Shown here one piece after another: positions 11,868 through 22,047 of a stretch of DNA of 64,000 bases. The position numbers and the translations under genes are program-made. Origin of the DNA: Miscanthus floridulus (Eukaryota; Streptophyta; Magnoliopsida; Poales; Poaceae); contig NC_089581.1 of assembly GCF_019320115.1 (NCBI RefSeq), forward strand, positions 69,358,485 through 69,422,484, written 5' to 3'. Within the stretch, counting starts at the first letter, position 1. Each line of letters starts with the position of its first letter. The notes beneath the pieces are model-generated. The model had not been told where the DNA came from, made no database searches, and saw nothing but the letters and a program-made list of their open reading frames with translations.

Positions 11868-14800
11868 TTAGACAAGCCCTAAGTGTATTACCATAAAGTA
11901 AACATGTTGTATATTACAATGCAATGCAAAGGATAACACAAGCTCATTTTTAGCGAAGTTGGTAAAATCAAGAACATTGAGCTCATTCCGCAATCGACAA
12001 AAAGTCGCCTCATCTAGCGGTTTAGTAAAGATATCCGCCAATTGATCCTCGGTCCTTACACCTTCTAATGATATATCATTCTTTGCAACATGATCTATAA
12101 GAAAGTGATGGCGGATATCTATGTGCTTGGTGCGAGAGTGTTGAACCGGATTATTTGCAAGTTTTACCGCACTTTCATTGTCGCACAAAAGAGGTACTTT
12201 TTCTAGAACTACACCATAGTCTAGCAAAGTTTGTTTCATATAAAGTATTTGTGCACAACAAGCACCCGTGGTAATGTATTCCGCTTCGGCGGTGGATAAA
12301 GCCACACTATTTTGTTTCTTGGAGGACCAAGACACAAGTGATCTACCAAGCAAATGGCACCCTCCGGATGTGCTTTTTTTTATCAACTTTGCAACCGGCA
12401 TAATCCGAATCAGAATAGCCAACTAATTCAAATATAGCTCCTTTGGGATACCAAAGGTCAATGCTTGGTGTGTGCTTAAGATACCTAAGGATTCTTTTAA
12501 CGATAATTAAATGAGTTTCCTTAGGATTAGCTTGAAATCTAGCACACATACACACACTAAACATGATGTCGAGTCTAGATGCGGTTAAATATAACAAGCT
12601 ACCAATCATAGAGCGATAGAGAGTTTGATCAACCGTGTTACCTCCCTCATCTAAGTTGAGATGTCTATTTGTTGGCATTGGTGTCTTGATTGGCTTACAT
12701 TCATCCATCTTGAATCTCTTAAGAAGATCATTTGTATATTTCTCTTGAGAGATGAAAATCTCTTCTCTCATTTGCTTGACTTGAAAACCAAGAAAGAATG
12801 TAAGCTCTCCAATCATTGACATCTCGAACTCCTTCGACATCAATTCACAAAACTCTTTGCAAGAATCTTCATTTGATGATCCAAAGATGATATCATCAAC
12901 ATACACTTAACAAATGAAGATATGTCCATCAAGCTTCTTGGTGAATAGTGCGGTGTCGACCTTCCCAATGGTGAAGCCCTTCTCAACGAGGAAGTCCCGA
13001 AGGCGCTCATACCAAGCTCTTGGGGCTTGCTTAAGCCCATATAACGCATTGGACAACCTATAAACATGATTAGAATATCTAGGGTCTTCAAACCTAGGAG
13101 GTTGATCAATATAGACTAGTTCATTAATAAAGTCATTTCAAAATGCACTTTTCACATCCATTTGATATAGTTTTATCTCATGATGTGATGCATATGCAAG
13201 GAGGATACGGATGGCTTCTAGTCTTGTGACCGATGCAAAGGTCTCTCCAAAATCCAAACCTTCAACTTGAGAGAACCCCTTTGCAACTAGTCTTGCCTTG
13301 TTCCTCACAACAACGCCTTGATCGTCTTGCTTATTGCGGAACACCCACTTTGTTCCAATGACTCTTGCACCTTGTGGTCGCTCTTCAAGAGTCCAAACTT
13401 CATTGCGGGTGAAGTTGTTCAACTCTTCATACATGGCATTTATCCAATCTAGATCTTGAAGAGCTTCTTCTACCTTAGTAGGCTCAAAGCAAGAGACAAA
13501 AGAGTGATGTTCAATAAATGAAGCAAGCTTTTGAGATCGAGTCATTACTCCCTTTGATGGACTCCCTATGATGAGATCTTGTGGATGAGCTTATAGTAGA
13601 GGTGAATTTCTTCTATCAACCACTTGAGGGGGAGGTTGTGGAGCATCAACATCATGTGCTTGTGTCACCATTTGCTCATGGGAGACATAAGTGTCTTCAT
13701 GGCCTCCCTCAATGGTTCATCACCTACATCATCAAGATTCTCATGTGCTCCTTGGGAGCCGTTAGATTCATCAAATTCCACATCATATGTTTCTTCAACC
13801 AAGCCGGTGGCATGATTAAATACTCTATATGCTTTGGACTTTGATGAGTAACCAACAAGAAAACCAATATCACAACGTCATTGAAACTTCCCTAGGTGTT
13901 GCCGCTTCTTGTAGATGTAGCATTTGCAACCAAACACCCTAAAGAAGGAGACGTCCGACTTCTTCCCATTGAGCAACTCATAAGGTGTCTTGCCAAGAAA
14001 CTTTTAAAGGAATAGGTGATTGGATGCATAGCATACGGTGTTGATAGTTTCCGCCCATAGAGCTTCGGGAGTGTTGTACTCATCAAGCATTGTTCTTGCT
14101 AGTGTGATCAACCAGTTCTTTCTCTCAACTACACCATTTTGTTGAGGAGTATATGTTGCGGAGACCTCACGCTTGATCCCAACTTCATCATAATAGGCTT
14201 TTATGTTTGTGTTGTCAAATTCTTTGCCGTTGTCACTTCTAATCTTCTTGAGCTTCACTTCAGACTCATTTTGTGCTCTCTTGGCTAACTTCTTGAAGCA
14301 TGATGCAACTTTGGATTTGTCATGAAGAAAGAACACCCATGTGTATCTTGAATAGTCATCAACAATCACAAGACAATAAAGATTTCCTCCTAAACTCTTG
14401 TATGTTGTTGGTCCAAATAAGTCCATGTGAAGGAGTTCTAGCACTCTTGTGGTTGACATGAAAGCTTTTGTTGGATGAGTATTTGCAACTTGCTTGCCGG
14501 CTTGACATGCACTATAAAGCTTGTCCTTCTCAAACTTCACATCCTTCAACCCTCTCACCAAATTATTCTTCATTAGCTTCTTGAGTGAGCTCATCCCAAC
14601 ATGAGCAAGTCTTCTATGCCATAGCCACCTAAGTGTTGTTTTGGTGAATAGGCATGTCTTCAAGTTAGCATCTTCGGAGGTGAAATCCACTAAATATAGG
14701 TTGTTGTATCTAAATTCTTTGAATATCACTTGATCATCATCCTTCTTAGATACAACAACTTCCTTTTTGGTGAACAAGCATTGAAAGCCAAGATCACACA

Positions 14801-15047
14801 ATTGTCCAACGGATAGCAAGTTGAAGCTCAATGAAGCAACATATAGCACATTTGAGATAGAATGATCATTTGATATTGCCACTTTGCCCAATCCTTTAGC
14901 CTTGCCCTTTGAATTATCTCCAAACGTGATTCTTTCTTGTCCATCTACTTCTTCATCTAGTGAAGTGAACATATGAGGATCAACGGTCATATGTTGTGTG
15001 CAACCACTATCAATTACCCAATGAGTTTCACCGGTCTTGTAGTTCAC
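11868..15047 (-). pseudogene. Sirevirus pol: protease, integrase, reverse transcriptase, RNase H (broken)
   Basis: Domains run in Copia order on the minus strand. The protease has the active-site block WVIDSGCTQHM near 15020. The GAG-pre-integrase H/C region is near 14600. The integrase core carries DNGKEF near 14225 and PQQNGVVERKN near 14120. RT begins with the [10 protein letters not shown] block near 13340, and YVDDIIFGS lies near 12890. RNase H has ALSTAEAEY near 12290, CDNESAVKLA near 12170, and a HFLIDHV tail. The first 347 codons are open, but the rest is cut into five or six pieces by frameshifts and stops. It would have supplied the enzymes for cDNA synthesis and insertion, but cannot in this copy. 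Confidence 0.9.
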
Positions 15048-15061
15048 CTACACACAAGAGA

Positions 15062-17449
15062 TCAAGCTTTAGGAACCCAAACTTGTTGAGGGCCCTTCAC
15101 CTTCTCAATAAGTGACTTTGCTACCCAAATTTTCTTAGGCCTATTCTTGTTGGGAGGTCCTAAGAACATGACTTTCATCTTTCCACTAGAATCCTTTCTA
15201 AGCATGTAATGAGCATTGAAATCAAAAGGTCTAGCATGCTTGGGCAAGGGTTGTGGTGGTGGAGTTTGACACTCATGGGCAAAGTGGCCTTCTTGTCCAC
15301 ACTCAAAATATCTCTTTGGCTTTGGCTTTGACTTGTGTTGTTGTTGAGCTTAAGCCTTCTTCTCTTGGTTTGCCAAGTACCCAATACCACTTCTATCCAT
15401 CTTCATGATGGTGTTCATTAGTAGCTCACTTTGAAGATGCTTGTCTCTTGTGAACCTCAATCCAATCTTAAGATGCTCTTTCTCCAACTTGAACTTCTTG
15501 TTCTCTTCCTTGAGTGCATCATTGTTTTTCTCTTCCTTGAGTTTCTTGTTCTCTTCTTTGAGCTTCTCATTCTCAAGAATCAAGTCACCATCATGATCAA
15601 GAGTTTCTAGCACTATAGTGTTGGTGGTTTTGAGCTCTTCAAGATCTTTCTTTAGCTTTTCATTGTCATTTTTGAGCTTGACATACTCATCATAATTATC
15701 GGTCTCAACCCCTTGCTTGCCCTTGCTACTAGAACTTTGCTCAATGCTCTCAATGATCAAATCATCACATGATGTAGCTATATCAATCTTAACAACATCG
15801 TTAGTACATCATGTGGCTCATTAGATAAATATTCTTGAGCAATGACAAGATTATTATGATTAGTCTTGAGAGTTGTATATTCACCTTTTAGCATATTATG
15901 GCTAGTGATGAGCTCATTATGTATCCTCTAAAGTTTATCATGTTTTTCTTTAAGCTTTTTCTTAGAAGATTTGAGCTCCTTGAGTTTGGATGATATAGCA
16001 TCCTTTGCTTCTCTAAGCTCAACACTAGCCTTTTCGGCTATATCATATTTAGCTAAAAGAGAATCATTCTTAGCTTCTAGCTTGTCATTCTTAGCTCTAG
16101 TCTTTCTAATGATCCTAGTATATTTGTTTAGCAATTTGACAAGTTTATCATATGAAGGTGATTCAAATTCATCATCATCACTATCACTATCACAATCATC
16201 ATTGTTAGCATGATCATCACTACTACTATCATCATCATTTGATATCTTTCGTTCACCCTTGGCCATAAGGCATAGGTGTGTAGAGGATGATAGCGGTGGT
16301 GTCGATGAAGATGATGAAGAGTCAATCACAATGGCGGCCACCTTCTCATTATCACTATCATTATCAGATGAGCAACTTGATGAATCAATGTCCGTGAGCC
16401 AATCACCGACGATGTATGCCTTCCCACTTTTCTTCTTCTTGCCATTGTTCTTCTTGTGTGGCTTGTTTTTCTTCTTCTCATCTTCTTCTTCATTACTTAA
16501 GTCATCTTTCTTGCCCTTGTACTTGTTCTTATACTTGTCTTTCTTGGGCTTTATGCATTGGTGTGCTAGATGACCAAGTTATCCATAATTGTAGCAATCC
16601 ATCTCCAAGATTGACTTCCTTCTAGAGCTAGTGAAGAACTTCTTTTTTTTGCCATCAAACTTGATGCCACTCTTGTTAAGCTTCTTTAGCATCTTGGCGG
16701 TTCTTCTCACCATGAGAGCAAGACTTGCATCATCAATTTCATCATCACTCGAGCTCTCATACTCAAGCCTTGCTTTGCCCTTCTCTTGGCTAGCTTTGAA
16801 TGCTAAGTCCTTGTCTTTCTTCTTAGTAGAGGATGAGCCATCTTGTGGTGTGATGTGCATGTACATCTCATGAGCATTGATCTTTCCCAAGATTTGTGTT
16901 GTGTAGCGGTGAAAAGATCACCTTGATGAAGCGCGGTCATAATATGCCCATATTTATCAATGAGGAGAACACTCAAGATCTTTCTTATAACATTGGATGG
17001 TTGCATTTGAGTGAGTCCAAGCCCATTGACTTCCTCTACAAGAACATTCAAGCGTGAGTATATTTTATTAGCACTCTCTTTAGGAAGCATTTCAAATGAA
17101 TTTAGCTTTTCATGACAAGATGATAGCGTTCCTCACGCTTGCTCTTTGTGCCCTCATGGAGCGCACAAATATCCGACCATAGTGCATGGGTGTCTTTGTG
17201 GTTCCTCACCCGGTTGAACACATCTTTGCAAAGGCCTCTAAAGATGATGTTTCGAGCCTTTACATTCCATTTCTCGTAATTTACCTCATCGCCTTGTAGG
17301 TGTGTGGCATCCCAAGGTTTTGGGAAACCTTGTAAGGCGGCTCTAAGTATTCCAACATCTAGAGCTTCTAGATACGCATCCATGCGGATTTTCCAATATG
17401 GAAAATCATCCCCCTCAAAGATAGGAGGAGGTCCATCCCTGTGAGACAT
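15062..17449 (-). pseudogene. Sirevirus gag (long, coiled-coil type), broken
   Basis: Starts at 17449 just inside the PBS with MSHRDGPPPIFEGDDFPYWK, the usual gag opening in this lineage. A zinc-knuckle-like CYN motif lies near 16585. Lys/Asp/Ser-rich and heptad-like segments follow at 16341-15928 (KLVKLLNKYTRIIRK) and 15760-15350 (repeated KLKEENKKLKEE). These long coiled coils are typical of Sirevirus gag. At least four stops or frameshifts split the frame (near 17100, 16800, 16575 and 15340). Confidence 0.85.
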
Positions 17450-17488
17450 CTTTCTCTAGGCGGTTAAGCCTAAATACGTGAGGACGAG

Positions 17489-17500
17489 GCTTTGATACCA
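17489..17500 (-). promoter_or_regulatory. Primer binding site of the Sirevirus
   Basis: The minus strand reads TGGTATCAAAGC two bases inside the 5' LTR end. This complements the 3' end of initiator methionine tRNA, the usual plant Copia primer. Confidence 0.85.
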
Positions 17501-17502
17501 AT

Positions 17503-18953
17503 TGAAAGGATCAAGATGCCCAAGAGGGGGGGGTGAATTGGGCTAATTCTAAATTTCTTTCAATAATTAAGCCCTACTGTTAGCCCAACTTCACCCCTTG
17601 TGCCTAGAAAGTGTTTCTAATGTTCTACCACATAAAAAGACTTACAACCTAAGTTCCAATCCTACTCTAACATGGAAATTATATGAATGTAAAGACAAGA
17701 ATTAAATTGCTCAAAGTAAAGAGAGAAGGAGGAACGTGGCGATGTTTTGCCAATGTATCGGAGAGTCACCACTCCCCACTAGTCCTCGTTGGAGCACCTG
17801 TGCAAGGGTGTAGCTCCTCTTTGATCCGTGCAAGGATCAAGTGCTCTCTACGGGTTGATTCTTTGACACTCTGTCGCAGTGAATCACCCACAACCACTCA
17901 CAACTTGAGTTGGGTCATCCACAAGCTCCGCCGGATGATCACCAAGCTCACAATCACCACCAAACCGTCTAGGTGATGGCGATCACCAAGAGTAACAAGC
18001 ATAAACTTTCACTTGACCACGACAAGCATAATAAGAAGGGTGGATGCATACTTTGCTACTCTTGCTTTCACTAATGAGGTCTCACTCTTGGATTGTCAAA
18101 TCTCAATCACCTCACTAGGACCTTGCTCTTCTTGGCACTCTCAAGGGTGTTTCTCAGCTGTTGGAATGAGCAAAAGTACCCCCTCACACGAATGAAGAAA
18201 GTATTTATACACCTGTGTTCAAAACAAACCGTTATGTGCCTCTACGGGGTGACCGGGCGCTCCGGTCATATTGACTGGACGCTACGGCCAGTTCTCCCCG
18301 AACTCCAGTGTTTAAGTTGTGATCAGACGCTGAACGGTGTCCGGTCAGCACTGACCGAACGCGTCCAGTCATGATTTTTCCTCTCTGGAACCTTACTAGA
18401 GTCGACCAGACACTGCACCCAGCGTCCGGTCACTCACCTCTCAGCGTCCGATCACACCAGACGAAATCACCTTGATCAAATGAATTGACCGGACTCTACG
18501 CCAGCGTTCGGTCAGTATTTGACCATCCATTCACTTCCAACTCTCAATCATACGTGAATGAAGTTTGCTCCAATGGATCTAAGGGCTTTTTAGGAGCTAC
18601 CTAGTGCTAGATTTAGCAAGTGTGCACCACACCTAACTCACTAAACTCATTTAGGTCAAGCTACCCGTCCATACCCCCCTTAATAGCACGACCAAAGAAA
18701 AAACAAAGTCCTAAACTACTCTAAGTGTCTCCTCAACACCAAACGACACTTAGAACTAGTCCATCCTTAACCTTGTCGTCCATCCTTTGAAAACCGAAAC
18801 GATGTCCATCGTAGGGGCATGACCACCATGATAGCCCAATCAATCTCCATTACCATGACCTAACTTAATTGCCTCTGCAAAATACATGTTAGTCACAGTA
18901 ATCACGTATTGACATTAATCACTGAAACCCAACTAGAGGCCTAGATGCTTTCA
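17503..18953 (-). repeat. Sirevirus 5' LTR
   Basis: The 1451-bp copy is collinear with 6126-7598. It carries the same cluster of gtccggtc/gaccgga half-sites at about 18245-18520. Confidence 0.9.
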
Positions 18954-20639
18954 ACTATTGATGCCTTAGAGGCACATGGGGGGAGTCTTACCATATTTGT
19001 CTGGTATGAGAGTTGATGGCGCCCACAACACTGTAGGAGAAAATATCGGCGCCTACAATACTGCTTGCGTTCTATCATGCTAGGGAGGTCGTAGGGTACT
19101 GTCCTGTAGATGTACAAGGTACGGTCCTTGGTATTATGGTTGACTTGAGTGTGCTGCCTTACTCTCTTCATCCGTTTCCTGGTCCTTACCGAGTGGGCGT
19201 CCCCGATTGGTTAGTCCCAGTCGGCTCTGATTGCGCCAGTCAGAGAGGAGCTGTGGGCAAGGGTTCAACGCATTCTCGGTCGGAGAAGCGGGTCAGAGTC
19301 GAAAGTGATGTTTTGGCCAGGCCTTCCGGTCGGAGAGGCCATCTGGTGGCGGGCTAGGGTTGGAAGCCAGGCCCTCCAGTCGGAGAGGCAGACCAGAGTC
19401 GAAAGTGGGCGTCGTTTCTCCTCGGTCAGGCCTTCCGGTCAGAGAATAGATTGTTCTTCTGGCCTGTCGCTTAGGTGTTTGAGCCGGCCTAAGAGTTGCG
19501 CGTCGTTCGTAATGTTGTCTGCTGGGCTGAGCCTTTGCTGGGAAACCGATCCATGAGGGACCCCGAGTTTATGAACCCGACACAAATTGTCTCTACAAAC
19601 TTTTCAGAAACTTTTTTGGCTTTTTCCTAGAATTTGTTCCCACTTTTCTACTAGCATAATCTAATTTTTAGTAGCTCCAAGATATCTTTTTATGAGCTCT
19701 AAATACCGAGAATTTTCCCAGAATTTTTCGGAGCTTTCGGAGCGATTTTCGTGGCTAAAATATCAATTTTGGACTTTTCTGAAATTATTTTGTTCTTGAA
19801 ATTATTTAAATCCAAAAATAATAATATCTCATTTTTCCACTGGCCTCAAACCCTATCGCTATATATATGTCGGTGTTGTGCTCGACGTGCTGATTCCATA
19901 TCTAAAATCCTTTTTTCGAGCTACCACTTCTAACGCGCTACATCTAGCGCCAAATTTCCGACCAGTTAGGTTTCCAGCGAGCTTTTCCGGCCACCTCGGA
20001 CGTCTCCGGCGAAACCCACCACCGCCACAAGGTAGCTCTTGTCATTCTCTACGCCGTAGTGTATTTGTTTGTATCAATCCTTCACCGTATGATCATTTCC
20101 GTTCGTTTCTTTATCTTCCGGTGAACTTTCCGGCGAACCTCCCTTGACGACCACGAAGCTTCTTCGTCTCCGGCCGCGATCTCCCTGTGCCGCCCGCTCC
20201 TCGTTGCAAGTCGCGTGCGCGCCGGTATTGCGCAGCAGCTGCCTGCCTCCCGTAGCCTCCGCCATGCCGCCGCCAGACGCCGCGCTCTGCAAGGCTGCGG
20301 CCGGCCCAACGCTTTGCGTGCGTGGCCACGCTCTCTGCTGGCCCAACCGGAGGGGCCCTCCCGCGCGTTGGCCATCGCACCACCGGCAGCCGGCGGACGA
20401 ACCGCCCCCTCCCAAGAAGCCCCACGGCCGTGAAGGCCCCTGCAGGATACGGCCATGGCCATGGAGGTCACATACGTTCTGCACATATCTTCCAAGAAAG
20501 AAGATGCTGGTAATTACGAAATTGCCACTTGATCTTTCTAATCTCAACCGTTTAACTGTTTTAACTCCGATTTAGTTCGTTCTTATTGCGATAGGATCGT
20601 GCCGATGCGAGCTACATGTTAGTGTTGATATTTACCATA

Positions 20640-20798
20640 GGGAAATTTTGGGCTGGCACACTAGGAAAATGTTGTTTTGGCTGCGGCACACCGCCAACTG
20701 CGTTATTGGCTGAGATACATTGCGAATTCAGGTTCCTTTGTTGTAACACACCGCGCGCAGTAAACAATCATTTTTCCTTGTTTTGGACAGAGAACATT
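20640..20798 (+). repeat. MULE left terminal inverted repeat
   Basis: Pairs with 25518-25676 over its full length; differences are mainly single substitutions. It probably holds the promoter of the zf-GRF gene that starts about 190 bp further in. Confidence 0.9.
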
Positions 20799-20983
20799 AG
20801 GTGACTGTACGAGTTTGCCCCTGGCTGAGTCAAGTGGTGCGACCCAACCCAATAAGCCCCACCCGGTCGCTGCCTCATCCCCCACACCGTCTTCTTCTTC
20901 CCCAGTCGGTCGTCTTCCTCTCTTCTCTCTCTCGCTCTTGTCCCGTGAAACCCTAGCACTCGATGCACCGACAGGAGGGGAAG

Positions 20984-21623
20984 ATGGCTTCGAGCTCGAA
21001 GACAGAGGCTGCCTCGAGCACGCCATCTTTGGACGCGTTTAGGGATGGCACAAGCAACCTTCCCCTGGTCGATTGCAGCAAGTGTGGAGCTCAGTTGATT
21101 GGTCTAGTGTCAAAGCAGGACAAGAGCTTTGGGCAGAGGTTCTACAAGTGTCCTCTAATTAACCATGTAAGTTGGTAGATCTGCAATTTTATCCGCCTAT
21201 TGATGTAGTTGTATGGCCGATTTCATCTGAGCATTGTTCCTCATCTTCTTTTGTTAGTTCTACATGTGGGAGGACCAATACGTTGAGTACCTCATCGGCA
21301 AATCCAAGCTTCCACGATGTTTCTCAAAGATCGGTAGAGGGTCGCCGTCTCTGGGCTTGACTCAAGCCATGGATCCAAGGATGTCCTCTCAGGAGCTGAT
21401 TCAAGCCATGGAGTCTTTGAAGGAATCAATTGGAGGATGCACTACCCTATTAGAAAGCACAACCGCATCTATGAAGGATGCACATGCCGCTTTGAAGAAA
21501 ATTGTTGATGGCAATCAGTCAATAGGGAGCAACATCGACAAGATAGGCGATCGTTTGCTTGTTTTAGGTCTAGCAATTATGTTCATTGTAGTGCTACTTC
21601 TCTTGGTGGTGTTAGTGAAGTGA
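20984..21623 (+). CDS. zf-GRF zinc-finger protein with C-terminal membrane segment, carried by the MULE
   Basis: Two exons, 20984-21166 and 21258-21623, with a clean 91-bp GT/AG intron give 182 residues without stops. Residues 29-70 are a GRF-type zinc finger: C31 and C34 (DCSKCG), then RFYKC with C56, H61 as possible fourth ligand at the splice junction, and FYMWED after it. GRF fingers bind single-stranded DNA or RNA in other proteins. Residues ~100-155 look helical/coiled-coil (LIQAMESLKESIGG). Residues ~160-181 are strongly hydrophobic (LGLAIMFIVVLLLLVVLV), a tail-anchor-like segment. An upstream in-frame ATG at 20963 would add 7 residues; I chose 20984 because the protein then opens MASSSKTEAASS. 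The gene faces the transposase gene. Whether it helps transposition or is a captured host gene is open. Confidence 0.75.
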
Positions 21624-22047
21624 GCATTGATTTGTCAGAGTTAATGTAGGCATCCTGTATGAACTTTTAGTTGATGTCTATCACTTATGTCTCCCTTATG
21701 TGTCAATGAATGCTATTGTATGTTCTGATGTTCTAATTTGGTTGTCAATGAGTGTATGTGTTTTAGTGCATGGCAACTACAAAATAGATCAAGTGCAAGT
21801 CAATCTAGTCTTAACATTACAAGCCATCAAGTTTGGCTTCGAGCCAAGTTACATAACAGCGACAAGTCTAAATTTAAGCCTTCAAGTTTGGCTTATAGCC
21901 AAGTCACATAACAACGAAAAGTCTGAATTTAGGCCAATTATGGTTGATTACATTACAAAGGCTACAAAAGCATAGTTCTAGACAACATTAGAAGTCATCT
22001 TCCAAAAGCATCATCAGCAGGTTGCAAACACTACACTTGCAATTATT

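Larger units (their letters stand above)
6126..18953 (-). mobile_element. Sirevirus-type Ty1/copia retrotransposon, full-length but decayed
   Basis: The element is 12.8 kb in minus orientation: 5' LTR 18953-17503, PBS, gag, pol, env-like region, PPT, 3' LTR 7598-6126. LTR tips in element orientation are TGAAAGCATC…CCTTTCA. Flanking 5-mers are actgt (6121-6125) and actat (18954-18958), a target duplication with one mismatch. The coiled-coil gag and an extra region between pol and the 3' LTR point to the Sirevirus (Maximus/SIRE) lineage. Both gag and pol contain stops and frameshifts, so it is not autonomous. Over the first ~100 aligned LTR bases I count about 6 differences, so it is clearly older than the Copia element at 35338. 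Confidence 0.9.
5470..19587 (+). mobile_element. Solo LTR 'B' (~1.28 kb) with target duplications, split by a Sirevirus
   Basis: The LTR begins TGTCGGTGCAG at 5475 and ends …AACCCGACA at 19582, flanked by the perfect 5-bp duplication caaat (5470-5474 and 19583-19587). Its two halves, 5475-6125 and 18959-19582, sum to about 1275 bp. That matches the LTR at 56955-58210 (1256 bp) in sequence and order. No internal region of this family is present, so it is a solo LTR. It contains repeats of the type cggtcggagaggc near 19320-19450 that are better preserved in the second copy. Confidence 0.85.

Noticed and set aside
20074..20575. Overlapping long frames on both strands in a GC-rich patch
   Set aside because: Located inside solo LTR A; arginine/proline-rich products in many frames at once indicate composition, not coding.
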